A stretch of 64,000 bases of DNA, taken from Sulfuriferula nivalis. Lineage in GTDB: Bacteria; Pseudomonadota; Gammaproteobacteria; Burkholderiales; Sulfuriferulaceae. This document shows, in pieces, positions 10,777 to 19,273 of this stretch. The stretch covers positions 2,852,001 through 2,916,000 of the forward strand of contig NZ_AP021881.1 in assembly GCF_009937995.1 (NCBI RefSeq), read 5' to 3'. Within the stretch, counting starts at the first letter, position 1. Every line of letters begins with the position of its first letter. Under the pieces are notes generated by a model. The model did not search any database. It saw only the letters and a program-made list of their open reading frames with translations, and was not told the origin of the DNA. A program made the translations under genes and the position numbers.

Positions 10777-13107
10777 ATGGATAATAAAAACTTACCAAGA
10801 TTGAATTTGAAATCCGTAGTGATTATGGGTTTTACATTGCTATTCTTGTTAGTCTCTGTCTTAGTAGTAACAGGCTTGTACAGCACGAGCATAAACAATA
10901 AACGACTAGAAAGTACTTATATTCAACAAAGTATCAAATTAAAGTTACTTGTCTCCATGCGCAGTATTGGGCGTGAGCGCGTCAACTTGCTGTTTTCATC
11001 CGCAACCTATACCGATCCTTTTGAACAAGATGATGCGTTAATCAAATTCAGCGAACTTGCAACACAATTTATTTTAACCAGGGATAAATTTCGTAGCCTA
11101 GGACTTAATCAGGAAGAAAGCACCAATCTGCGTCGCACAGAGTTAATCATTAATTCCACATCCGCAAAACAAGCTCAAGTCATAGAGCTCATACGTAACG
11201 GAAATCCTGATGAAGCACGGCACTTACTCGTTAAATCAGTCATTCCAGCGCAAATTAAATTACTCGACAGCTATAACCAGCTCATTGAATTACAAAGCAG
11301 TATCGCAGATAACGCCATCGCAAAAGCACATGATGCCACCAGAACCGCTTATGGGTTTGTACTGTTTGTGATGATGATACTGTTTTGCTTAGGATTACTT
11401 ATCGCCGTTTTTGTAACTCGACGTATCTCCAGCATAGAAACTGCACTATTCACTGAAAAAGAGCTAGCCGAAGTAACACTGCATTCTATTGCCGACGGTG
11501 TCATTACTACAGATCAGCTTGGCATGGTCACCTATATCAATCCTGTAGCAGAAACTATGACAGGTTGGAACAACATGGAGGCGCTGAATCAATCACTGAG
11601 TCTGGTCTATCCGATTATGAATGTATCGACGGGGCAATACATTAGTTACATAGACCTCATTACCACACTCGATGCACCGCTGGTCGGCGCTGAAGATCGT
11701 GTCTTAATACGTAAAGATGGACACGAATTTGCCATCAAAGATTCGCTAGCGCCTATTCGCAATCAGCATGACATCAGCATAGGTGCCATCTTAATATTCA
11801 ATGACATCAGCGAAGCGCGTAAATTGAGTCAACAACTGTCATGGCAAGCTAATCATGATCCATTAACCGGCCTCATTAACCGTAGAGGTTTTGAAAATAA
11901 ACTTGCACATGCAATTAAGGATCAAAAAATACTTAAGCGTGAACAAGCACTGCTGTTTCTTGATCTAGATAAATTCAAACTCATCAATGACACCAGCGGT
12001 CATTTGGCAGGTGACGAGTTTTTACGACAATTCTCCCGCATGACCGAAACACAGATCAGGACGAGTGATGCGCTGGCACGCCTGGGAGGAGACGAGTTTG
12101 CAATTTTACTGGACGGTTGCGGAATAGAGCGCGCAATGACAATTGCAGAACATATTCGCCAAAATATTGCCTCTTATAAATTCGAATGGGAAGAAAAACT
12201 ATTCGAAATAGGCGTAAGCATAGGGCTGGTCATGCTAAACGAGCATATTGTGGACGCGACTGAAGCATTAGCTGCTGCAGATGCCGCCTGCTATCAGGCC
12301 AAACATGAAGGCCGCAATCAGATACAAATATTCCAGGGAGCAGCTTCCTTAAATAACCAGCGTAACGAAGCAACATGGGTACAAAAAATCACGCAAGCTC
12401 TGGAACATAATCGATTTTTACTTTATTACCAAAGAATCGTACCAACTAACACACATTCAAACAGCCCCGCGCATAGTGAAATATTACTGCGCATGCTGGA
12501 CGACGACAATCAGGTGATTTCCCCTGCCGCTTTTATTCCAGCCGCAGAGCGATATGGTTTAATGCCTAGCATAGACCGCTGGGTAATACTGCACATGCTG
12601 ACATGGATAAAAACACACCCAGCACCAGAACATACAAATTATGCTATCAATTTATCTGGACAGGCATTAGGTGATAATCGTTTTCTGGAATTTGTGGTGC
12701 AAGCCCTGACAAAGGCACAACTCCCAGCTGGAACAATTAGCTTTGAGATTACAGAAACTGCTGCCATTTCCAACCTGAGTCAGGCAATACGCTTTATCAA
12801 CACCATTAAACAAATGGGATGTTTATTCTCACTAGATGATTTTGGCAGCGGCATGTCGTCGTATACCTATCTTAAAAATCTCAACGTAGACTTCTTAAAA
12901 ATAGATGGTGCGTTTGTGAAGAACATGACCAACGACGCAATTGACAGAGCTATGGTTGAGTCCATCAATCGTATTGGCCATGTTATGAATATTAAAACGG
13001 TAGCGGAATTTGTTGAGAATGGCGAAACACTGCAAGCCTTAACTGAACTCAATGTGGATTATGCACAGGGTTATGCTATACACAAACCAGAGCCCTTACC
13101 TGAATAA
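10777..13107 (+). CDS. Membrane-bound sensor with PAS, GGDEF and EAL domains (paralogue 2)
   Basis: 776 residues, same architecture as the preceding protein throughout (both open with a L-K-S-x-V-x-MGF-like segment, then TM1, helical sensor, TM2, PAS, GGDEF, EAL). GGDEF motif RLGGDEFAILLDGC with I-site RTSD; EAL elements EILLRM, INLSG, EITET, DDFGSGMSS, LKIDGAFV, AEFVEN. The frame is open from a TTG at 10762, but ATG 10777 aligns exactly with the start of the paralogue and is chosen. The periplasmic regions are visibly more diverged than the catalytic parts, suggesting different signals feeding the same output. Confidence 0.88.
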   Translation: MDNKNLPRLNLKSVVIMGFTLLFLLVSVLVVTGLYSTSINNKRLESTYIQQSIKLKLLVSMRSIGRERVNLLFSSATYTDPFEQDDALIKFSELATQFILTRDKFRSLGLNQEESTNLRRTELIINSTSAKQAQVIELIRNGNPDEARHLLVKSVIPAQIKLLDSYNQLIELQSSIADNAIAKAHDATRTAYGFVLFVMMILFCLGLLIAVFVTRRISSIETALFTEKELAEVTLHSIADGVITTDQLGMVTYINPVAETMTGWNNMEALNQSLSLVYPIMNVSTGQYISYIDLITTLDAPLVGAEDRVLIRKDGHEFAIKDSLAPIRNQHDISIGAILIFNDISEARKLSQQLSWQANHDPLTGLINRRGFENKLAHAIKDQKILKREQALLFLDLDKFKLINDTSGHLAGDEFLRQFSRMTETQIRTSDALARLGGDEFAILLDGCGIERAMTIAEHIRQNIASYKFEWEEKLFEIGVSIGLVMLNEHIVDATEALAAADAACYQAKHEGRNQIQIFQGAASLNNQRNEATWVQKITQALEHNRFLLYYQRIVPTNTHSNSPAHSEILLRMLDDDNQVISPAAFIPAAERYGLMPSIDRWVILHMLTWIKTHPAPEHTNYAINLSGQALGDNRFLEFVVQALTKAQLPAGTISFEITETAAISNLSQAIRFINTIKQMGCLFSLDDFGSGMSSYTYLKNLNVDFLKIDGAFVKNMTNDAIDRAMVESINRIGHVMNIKTVAEFVENGETLQALTELNVDYAQGYAIHKPEPLPE

Positions 13108-13141
13108 ATCAACTCGTTATGCAAAGTACCAGAAACCTTTA

Positions 13142-13876
13142 TTAGAATCGCTCATAACCCTGCAGATAACGCCACTGAGCCACTGCCAGCCCTGCCATAG
13201 GCATACGCCCTATGCGAATACGCTTAATACCGATTACAGTCAGGCCCACCTTTTCACATGCACCAACGATCTGCCCAGCTTGCACAGCTTTGGCCGCAAA
13301 ACGTAGTCGCCGTTCATTTTGCCAACTTACCTTCATAGCAGGTAATGGCCGACCACTCCAACTTAATCCATGATTCAGCAACGCCAAACCGTCAGCCTCT
13401 AACTCACCAGTAACTTCAACAATATATTCCTGCTCCACCTTGTCAGCATCATCAACCAGTTTCCGTACTATGCGCCAGTCCTGGCTAAACACCAGTAAAC
13501 CAGACGCATTAATAGGCAATGGCATCACCATACGCAAATCACGCAAGTGTCGTTGCAAGAAAATTAACGGCGACCTGTCATCGGCAGCACGCGTCTCCGC
13601 GCTGATCAATTGCAGTAGCGGGTTAACATTATCTTCACCAGCACTCGCGTCAACACCTGCAGGCTTATGCAGTAGTATGGTCACAGGATCTGCTGTAGTA
13701 AGACAGGCATCAGGCATGATTTCCACGAGCTGTTCGGGTGTTACCCGATAACCCACCACTTCAACTACCTCACCATCAACTTTCACCCAACCACCTTCGA
13801 TATACTGCTCTGCCTCACGGCGTGAACAAGGCATCATATCCGCCAGGCGTTTGGACAAACGAATTGAATCGGTCAT
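13142..13876 (-). CDS. RsuA/RluF-like pseudouridine synthase homologue with S4 domain, catalytic motif apparently lost
   Basis: 244 residues. N-terminal S4 RNA-binding domain (RLSKRLADMMPCSRREAEQYI, then GGWVKVDGE). The synthase core is recognisable from ILLHKPAG and from SGLLVFSQD followed by QEYIVEVTGEL. In active RsuA-family enzymes the catalytic Asp lies in a GRLDxxxxGL motif; here the same place reads MPLPINASGLL, with no Asp and a shortened loop. The usual NRQIRRM element reads AGQIVGACE. The protein is therefore probably not an active pseudouridine synthase, but may still bind RNA. ATG 13876 is chosen because it forms a TAATG overlap with the upstream phnA-like gene; the frame extends further upstream to 13936 without reason. 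Confidence 0.75.
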   Translation of the reverse strand: MTDSIRLSKRLADMMPCSRREAEQYIEGGWVKVDGEVVEVVGYRVTPEQLVEIMPDACLTTADPVTILLHKPAGVDASAGEDNVNPLLQLISAETRAADDRSPLIFLQRHLRDLRMVMPLPINASGLLVFSQDWRIVRKLVDDADKVEQEYIVEVTGELEADGLALLNHGLSWSGRPLPAMKVSWQNERRLRFAAKAVQAGQIVGACEKVGLTVIGIKRIRIGRMPMAGLAVAQWRYLQGYERF

Positions 13877-14217
13877 TATATTTTTTTCACAAATTCTGAT
13901 TTTAACGACATGGCACCGACACCATCTATCTTGCAATCAATATCATGATCACCATCAACCAGACGAATATTCTTCACCTTAGTACCCACTTTCACCACCG
14001 ATGATGAACCTTTTATCTTCAAATCCTTGATTACCGTAACCGTATCACCATCGTTGAGTACATTACCATTCGCATCATGTACAACACGCTTCTGCTCGTT
14101 CTCATCCACTACAGCTGACTTTGACCACTCGTGAGCGCACTCAGGACATACAAACATTTCACCATCTTCATAAGTGTAGACTGAACCACATTGTGGACAT
14201 GGGGGCAAACCGCTCAT
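13876..14217 (-). CDS. yjdM: PhnA/YjdM-family zinc-ribbon protein
   Basis: 113 residues. N-terminal zinc ribbon [12 protein letters not shown] then [10 protein letters not shown] (two CxxC pairs), followed by the SH3-like PhnA domain ([22 protein letters not shown] and [19 protein letters not shown]). The family was named for proximity to phosphonate genes in E. coli, but its biochemical role is unsettled. GGAG lies upstream of the ATG. It is translationally coupled to the downstream S4/pseudouridine-synthase-like gene through TAATG. Confidence 0.88.
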   Translation of the reverse strand: MSGLPPCPQCGSVYTYEDGEMFVCPECAHEWSKSAVVDENEQKRVVHDANGNVLNDGDTVTVIKDLKIKGSSSVVKVGTKVKNIRLVDGDHDIDCKIDGVGAMSLKSEFVKKI

Positions 14218-14402
14218 CTTTGTACTCCATTTCTAATAAATTAACTGCACTCAATCCAGAACTGAGGCATAGATAGGCAATAATAACATACTGCATTGTG
14301 TGCCTGATGCTGCACTAGACTTCATGAGGTTTAGACGACACGTCTGGACACAAAACCACACATAGCATTGTTGGACTACATAATTTCAAATGTTACAGGC
14401 AT

Positions 14403-14431
14403 AAAAAAACCGAGGGACTAGCCCTCGGTTT
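14403..14431 (-). terminator. Rho-independent terminator of the FadL-type gene
   Basis: On the minus strand a stem ACCGAGGG / CCCTCGGT (14409-14416 with 14422-14429, extended by A:T pairs) and a 5-base loop are followed by a run of T (the A-run at 14403-14409 on the plus strand). It lies 38 bases past the stop codon of the outer membrane protein gene. Confidence 0.9.
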
Positions 14432-14468
14432 CTAACTACATATAGTCTTGTAAACTATTAAGTAGAAA

Positions 14469-15692
14469 TTACATTTTCCAGCCGTAAGCTACGCCCAAGA
14501 TATCTTGGTGCATACGGATAGTAGTCATTGAAGATGGAACTGCAGCATTTGGACCAGTTATCGAATTTTCAAAGCCATGTGTATAAGCAATCGTCAATTC
14601 ACCACCAGTTGAAGTAGCATAGGTAGTACCCATAGTCAGATGATCTTTAATCACACCAGGAGCGATAATGTTTGAAAAAGCATCAGCCGCATTGATAGGA
14701 TTATCTCCATGATTCCAACCAGCACGCATAGTCCATGCTTTGCTATATTTGTACTCAGCACCAAGTTTCCACACATCGATACCATTCCAACCGAAACCAC
14801 GCTGTGCAGTAGATGTTCCGATAGAAGCTACATCACCATAGTTAATACGGGTGTAATCTAAAGCCATAGTCAAGTCTGGCATAACTTTATAAGCCACACC
14901 TAAGCTATAGTTTTCAGCTAAGTCCAAAGCACCATTACCAGTCGCAAACAATGTAGTTGCATACTTGTCAAACTTTTGCATTTTGACTTTTGTAGAATAC
15001 GACGCACCAATTGTGAAATCCGGAGTAATCTTACCCATGTAGCCAATACGTACGCCATAACCAAATGCGTCATCATATCCAGGATTAATACTATTACCCG
15101 TGCCATTACCGTTAGCATTATCACTCAATACGCCATCAGCCTTAAAGCGTTGATAACCAATCAAAGGTGAAATACCGATAGAGTGATTCGGTGCGATTTT
15201 GTAAGCTGCTGTTGGTGCGATAACCAATTGCACTAAATCAACACCTAAACGGCCAGTATTACCATACATGTTGATATTGTTTGAGCCTGCAGCATAGTCT
15301 GTATTCATACCGCCATTACCGTAAACGGTAACACCTAAAGACAAATCTTTGCTCATCATTTTGTTATAACCAAACTCTGGAACAACAAAGTAATTTTTAT
15401 CACTTTGGATAGTGGTAGAACTACCATTACCAGCACCAAAATCCATACTTGTCGCTTCACGACGCGGACTAAACAATGAAGCACCAAAATCAATACGGTC
15501 ACCAACAAACACCATAGAAGCTGGGTTATTCGCACCGCCGAATGCATCTTCAGACATCGCAGTAGCCGCGCCACCCATACCAGCAGCTACCATACCGTAA
15601 CCGTCTGCGAACATACCGTTAGTTGCCATCGCTACGCCTGGCAATGTGATACCTGCCACAGCCATTAATGTAAATAATTTTTTCAATTTCAT
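14469..15692 (-). CDS. OmpP1/FadL-family outer membrane transport protein
   Basis: 407 residues. Signal peptide MKLKKLFTLMAVAGITLPGVAMA, then the mature start TNGMFADGYGMVAAGMGGAATAM, which is the conserved N-terminal hatch of FadL-type channels. It continues with the NNPA motif (FGGANNPASMVFVGDR) and a series of amphipathic barrel strands, ending in an aromatic-rich C-terminus (DILGVAYGWKM). The family takes up hydrophobic compounds such as long-chain fatty acids or aromatics; the substrate is not visible. ATG 15692 is chosen over TTG 15707 because GGAGA sits 8 bases upstream and the signal peptide then starts correctly. Monocistronic: its own terminator follows and the lipS2 terminator lies upstream. 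Confidence 0.9.
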   Translation of the reverse strand: MKLKKLFTLMAVAGITLPGVAMATNGMFADGYGMVAAGMGGAATAMSEDAFGGANNPASMVFVGDRIDFGASLFSPRREATSMDFGAGNGSSTTIQSDKNYFVVPEFGYNKMMSKDLSLGVTVYGNGGMNTDYAAGSNNINMYGNTGRLGVDLVQLVIAPTAAYKIAPNHSIGISPLIGYQRFKADGVLSDNANGNGTGNSINPGYDDAFGYGVRIGYMGKITPDFTIGASYSTKVKMQKFDKYATTLFATGNGALDLAENYSLGVAYKVMPDLTMALDYTRINYGDVASIGTSTAQRGFGWNGIDVWKLGAEYKYSKAWTMRAGWNHGDNPINAADAFSNIIAPGVIKDHLTMGTTYATSTGGELTIAYTHGFENSITGPNAAVPSSMTTIRMHQDILGVAYGWKM

Positions 15693-15901
15693 TCGTGTTA
15701 TCTCCAAAGATAAGTGTTATAAAAACCGTGCACAAAAATAACAGTGTCATTATTTTGTTTCAGAATGTTACTTAATACTGTCATATTAAACAAGACTAAT
15801 TCGCAGATCTTAGAATTATGTTGTTTTTATGCAACTTAAATTACTAGCAGCGTATAGTAATTATCTACTACGATTAAATACTAATTTTCCATACTGCAAA
15901 T

Positions 15902-15934
15902 AAAAAAGGGGGTTGACCATGCCAACTCCCTTTC
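15902..15934 (-). terminator. Terminator of the sHdr-lip operon after lipS2
   Basis: On the minus strand AAAGGGAGTTGG and its partner GTCAACCCCCTTT form a near-perfect stem around a CATG loop, followed by TTTTTTA. It lies about 30 bases past the lipS2 stop and marks the end of the long sulfur/lipoate transcription unit. Confidence 0.8.
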
Positions 15935-15963
15935 TAATCTAACTACGCAAATGCATCTGCTGG

Positions 15964-17100
15964 TTATAACAATCCAGCACCTACATCTTCACCCGCCATT
16001 TGACGTTTGACGTTTTCTACGTCTTTACGAGCCAGTGCAAACGGGAACGAGAAAATATCGGTTGGACTAGAGTCACCATATGGACGGTTACAAGCCGAAA
16101 CTTCTTCGTCGTCTTTACCAGGGCAACCAGATGTTTGGAATGGCTTGCCTGAGTTAACCAATTCAGCCAATTCATCTTCAGCCATACCGAAATCAATTAC
16201 CTGACCATTTTCATCAAACAACATCTTGCTGAAATGACCACCAGCATAGTCGATGATGAAGCGTGCTAATTGCACACGACGCCATTGACCGCGATCACAT
16301 GCCGGCCAGTCTTCCATCATTGAGCCTTGTTCAGGGAAGAAAGCGAACATATGATTGTGACCACCCAGGTCTTTGATTTTTTGACAAACCTCCAATATTT
16401 CTTTTTCAGTTTCGCCCATACCGCAAATCAAGTGTGCGCCAAATTTTTCTGGACCGAAAACGTCAGCCGCCCATTCGATGGCTTGCCAGTATTTTTCAAA
16501 ACGGTGTGGACTATCAACTGTTTTACCACGAGTACGCTCAAAAATATCTGGTGTTACTGCATCCAATGCCACAGTAAAGATATCAGCGCCCATCTGCTTG
16601 AGGCGAATCAAATCTTTTTTTTCCATGGTGGTTGGATTAGATAGTATAGAAACTGGAATGTGCGCCAATTCCTTCATCCATTTATCCAGCAGGATGAAAG
16701 TATCGGAATCTGAATTTGGATGTGTAATCATAGAGATACACATGCGCTGGAACTGGCCTTTGTCATTGCCTTTTTTTACACGGTCAATAACATCGTCAAA
16801 ACGTGCAGTTGGCCATTCAACGCGGATAAAGTTGCGATCCGCGTAATCGCGAGTTTCTTCACGATGACGCGCCAGACCGCAATAGGTACAATTAGCACGG
16901 CAACCTTCAGGATAGGTAACCAACAAATTCAAGCAGTTCGTACATGCAGTACGATGCATATTACCCGGTACCAGACCTAGCGTAATCGCTGCAGCGGTAC
17001 TCATTTGGACGTATTCTGGCGAACGCATTTCAGGCGTTTTAACATGGTAATCTGGGCGGTAAAATTGTACAACTTGAGGTTGATCTAAGACTGCGCTCAT
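15964..17100 (-). CDS. lipS2: Radical SAM lipoate-assembly enzyme LipS2 (biotin-synthase-like)
   Basis: 378 residues. The radical SAM cluster motif CxxxCxxC is seen in GCRANCTYCGLARHR (around residue 72), preceded by the TACTNCLNLL segment. Further Cys residues near the C-terminus (GCPGKDDEEVSACNRPYG) could bind an auxiliary cluster serving as sulfur donor. In archaea and sulfur oxidisers LipS1 and LipS2 act as a pair that inserts the two sulfurs into octanoyl chains (established knowledge). In this operon the two radical SAM genes flank sLpl(AB) and lipT. Which of the two is S1 or S2 rests on my memory of gene order and is less sure than the pair itself. AAGGAGAG precedes the ATG; a terminator follows. 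Confidence 0.72.
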   Translation of the reverse strand: MSAVLDQPQVVQFYRPDYHVKTPEMRSPEYVQMSTAAAITLGLVPGNMHRTACTNCLNLLVTYPEGCRANCTYCGLARHREETRDYADRNFIRVEWPTARFDDVIDRVKKGNDKGQFQRMCISMITHPNSDSDTFILLDKWMKELAHIPVSILSNPTTMEKKDLIRLKQMGADIFTVALDAVTPDIFERTRGKTVDSPHRFEKYWQAIEWAADVFGPEKFGAHLICGMGETEKEILEVCQKIKDLGGHNHMFAFFPEQGSMMEDWPACDRGQWRRVQLARFIIDYAGGHFSKMLFDENGQVIDFGMAEDELAELVNSGKPFQTSGCPGKDDEEVSACNRPYGDSSPTDIFSFPFALARKDVENVKRQMAGEDVGAGLL

Positions 17101-17132
17101 GCGTCTCTCCTTAAATAAAGCTAATCGCTTGG

Positions 17133-18197
17133 TTATGATACAAAATAATCTGGGAAGGCTATCCAGCTTTTACGGTGCAAGCCATCTGTTTGTGCTGCTT
17201 CGGTCAGCCATTGCTGGTCTAACCATTTACGCCGTGCCACAGCACGGCTTACTGCTATTTCAAATTGATCACGAACATCTTCTTCAAAATCTTCAAGAGC
17301 TCCCGCATCCTGTTCTCGCAATAGCCCAACTGCGGCTTGTCCTGCGCGCTCGCCAGAGATAACAGCAGCCGCGATACCAGCCCCCGTAATTGGATGAGTT
17401 AAACCAGCAGCATCGCCTACAAACAAAATATTACCTATGACCAAATGCTCACGCAATCCACCCACTGGAATAGCTCCACCAGTACGGTATGTAATTTCCT
17501 CACCAACCAGACCCTGTGCTACAAGTTGGCTATGCAACTCATCCAGCGGCTTTTTCATGTCTGATGTAAAGCGTTTATCTAATCCCAACCCCAAGTTAGC
17601 CCAGTTACCCTTTGGAAACAACCATGCATAACCACCGGGATAATCAGCTGATAGCCAAATATCAGTATCAACATACTCCCGCTTTAATGGGACGGTATAT
17701 TGGCGGGTGGTTACAACTTCCATTTCTGGCAAGCACAAAGATTGAGCCACAGGAGAATGCGGACCATCCGCAGCCACTAACAGCCGATATTCGATGTCAA
17801 CTTCACCATCTTCAGTATGAATCGTAGCAATATTATTAGTCACATCAAGGCTAACTAAGCGACTATTGAGCCATAAATCCGCACCTTGATCGAGGGCTGC
17901 CGTAGCGATGGCCTGATCAAATGCCGCGCGATTTATCATTAAACCCGGAAATTCGGTTTCAGCAACTGCACCCGATGGCAAAAAACTCTTCATCCCTTTG
18001 ATGTGCTGATATAACACGCCATCCGCTTTTGCATATTTACCCATAGGTAGCGGTATAAACTCTGCACATTGGACAGGGACACCAATTTCATGACGGCGAT
18101 CTACACCCATTACACTCAATCCACCTTGTGCTGCTGCCAGTGCAGCTGCCGCACCGGCAGGGCCCAATCCAATTATTAATACATCTATTTGCTTCAT
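17133..18197 (-). CDS. lipT: LipT, FAD-binding geranylgeranyl-reductase-like oxidoreductase of lipoate assembly
   Basis: 354 residues. N-terminal FAD motif LIIGLGPAGAAAALAAAQGG, an EFIPLPMG segment after VPVQCAEF as in the geranylgeranyl-reductase family, AADGPHSPVA (DG motif) and FVGDAAGLTHPITGAGIAAA (GD motif). In sulfur-oxidiser sHdr loci a protein of this family is called LipT and is thought to supply electrons to the lipoate synthases. That role is from context, not visible in the sequence. The start overlaps the sLpl(AB) stop by ATGA, and lipS2 follows after 32 bases. A chlorophyll or archaeal-lipid reductase is unlikely given this context. Confidence 0.75.
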   Translation of the reverse strand: MKQIDVLIIGLGPAGAAAALAAAQGGLSVMGVDRRHEIGVPVQCAEFIPLPMGKYAKADGVLYQHIKGMKSFLPSGAVAETEFPGLMINRAAFDQAIATAALDQGADLWLNSRLVSLDVTNNIATIHTEDGEVDIEYRLLVAADGPHSPVAQSLCLPEMEVVTTRQYTVPLKREYVDTDIWLSADYPGGYAWLFPKGNWANLGLGLDKRFTSDMKKPLDELHSQLVAQGLVGEEITYRTGGAIPVGGLREHLVIGNILFVGDAAGLTHPITGAGIAAAVISGERAGQAAVGLLREQDAGALEDFEEDVRDQFEIAVSRAVARRKWLDQQWLTEAAQTDGLHRKSWIAFPDYFVS

Positions 18198-19273
18198 GCA
18201 ACGACCTCGGCAGGCTGTATTGCCATTTTTATCAAGCCTAAAATATTTTCAGGTGTTAATGTAAGCATATCGACATGCCGCTTTTTAAAAAAATCGAGTA
18301 CGATAACATCAACATTATCAACATGACTATCCCGTAGCACGGCTTCCAGATCCACTAATGTACGGCGCGGACTAATAAAAACGTCACCACTGAACCAAAC
18401 TTGCTTGATGCGCTGTTTCACCTGGTCATACGCAATATTTACTTGTAACAAGCCAGCCGCAAATTTTTGCGATGCAGTAAGTGTTGGTCTATCGCTTTCA
18501 GGCAGATCTATCATCCCAATCCACTCAGGATGATCAATCTCTTTAATCGCTTCGCCGTACAATTCCTGTTCAATCGCGTTTAATTCGCCCGAAACAAAAT
18601 CCACATTAAATTCATTTTCCACAGCTTGCTGCAATGCTGCTATAACAATTGCACGCTCAGGTACGTAGCCAAGCAATGTCTCTAAATTAGTCACACGTTC
18701 TCGCGCAGACAAAATTGCTTTATCGGATAACTTCTCAGCGGGAATATTTAATATTCGCAACATTTTTTCAACATCAAATGAAATTAGCAAGGTACCTTGA
18801 TACATTAATGCATCACCATCGAATGCCCCACCAGTACCCGAAATTTTACGACCATCGACCTCAATATCGTTACGCGGTCTAAATTTTGCATCTACCCCTA
18901 GTGAGGATATACCTTTCGCAACTGCTGTACAGATACGACTTGAAATTGCCGTCATGTCGGCAGTTCCCAAAGTTTGCTTATCTAAATACAACTCCCATCC
19001 TATTTGCGTGGTATCAAAATATATAGCTCCACCACCCGTAATACGACGCTGAATTTCAATATCATGGTCAGCGCAATATTCCAGATTTAGTTCTTGAGCA
19101 GCACTCTGATGAAATCCCAGTAAAGCACATGGCTCAAATCCAAGAAAACGCAATGTATTGGGAGCCTGATTCGTCTGCCTGGCCTCTAACAATGCTCTGT
19201 TTAGTGCAATGTTGTTAGCTGCTGGCTGTGTACCGGTATCCAACAAACGCCATGTCTGTTTTGCATCAGACAT
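18194..19273 (-). CDS. slpl(AB): sLpl(AB)-type lipoate:protein ligase
   Basis: 359 residues. Lipoate-octanoate ligase fold: LRFLGFEPCALLGFHQ, the RRITGGGAIYFD lipoyl-AMP-binding motif, IGWELYLDK, and RPRNDIEVDGRKISGTGG with the catalytic Lys. A C-terminal accessory domain is fused (about residues 255-359), as in single-chain LplA-type ligases. In sHdr loci this subgroup, sLpl(AB), attaches the octanoyl or lipoyl group specifically to LbpA. ATG 19273 overlaps the lipS1 stop as TAATG; an ATG at 19285 is an in-frame alternative. No lipA/lipB pair is visible in the window, so this looks like a dedicated, separate route. Confidence 0.8.
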   Translation of the reverse strand: MSDAKQTWRLLDTGTQPAANNIALNRALLEARQTNQAPNTLRFLGFEPCALLGFHQSAAQELNLEYCADHDIEIQRRITGGGAIYFDTTQIGWELYLDKQTLGTADMTAISSRICTAVAKGISSLGVDAKFRPRNDIEVDGRKISGTGGAFDGDALMYQGTLLISFDVEKMLRILNIPAEKLSDKAILSARERVTNLETLLGYVPERAIVIAALQQAVENEFNVDFVSGELNAIEQELYGEAIKEIDHPEWIGMIDLPESDRPTLTASQKFAAGLLQVNIAYDQVKQRIKQVWFSGDVFISPRRTLVDLEAVLRDSHVDNVDVIVLDFFKKRHVDMLTLTPENILGLIKMAIQPAEVVA

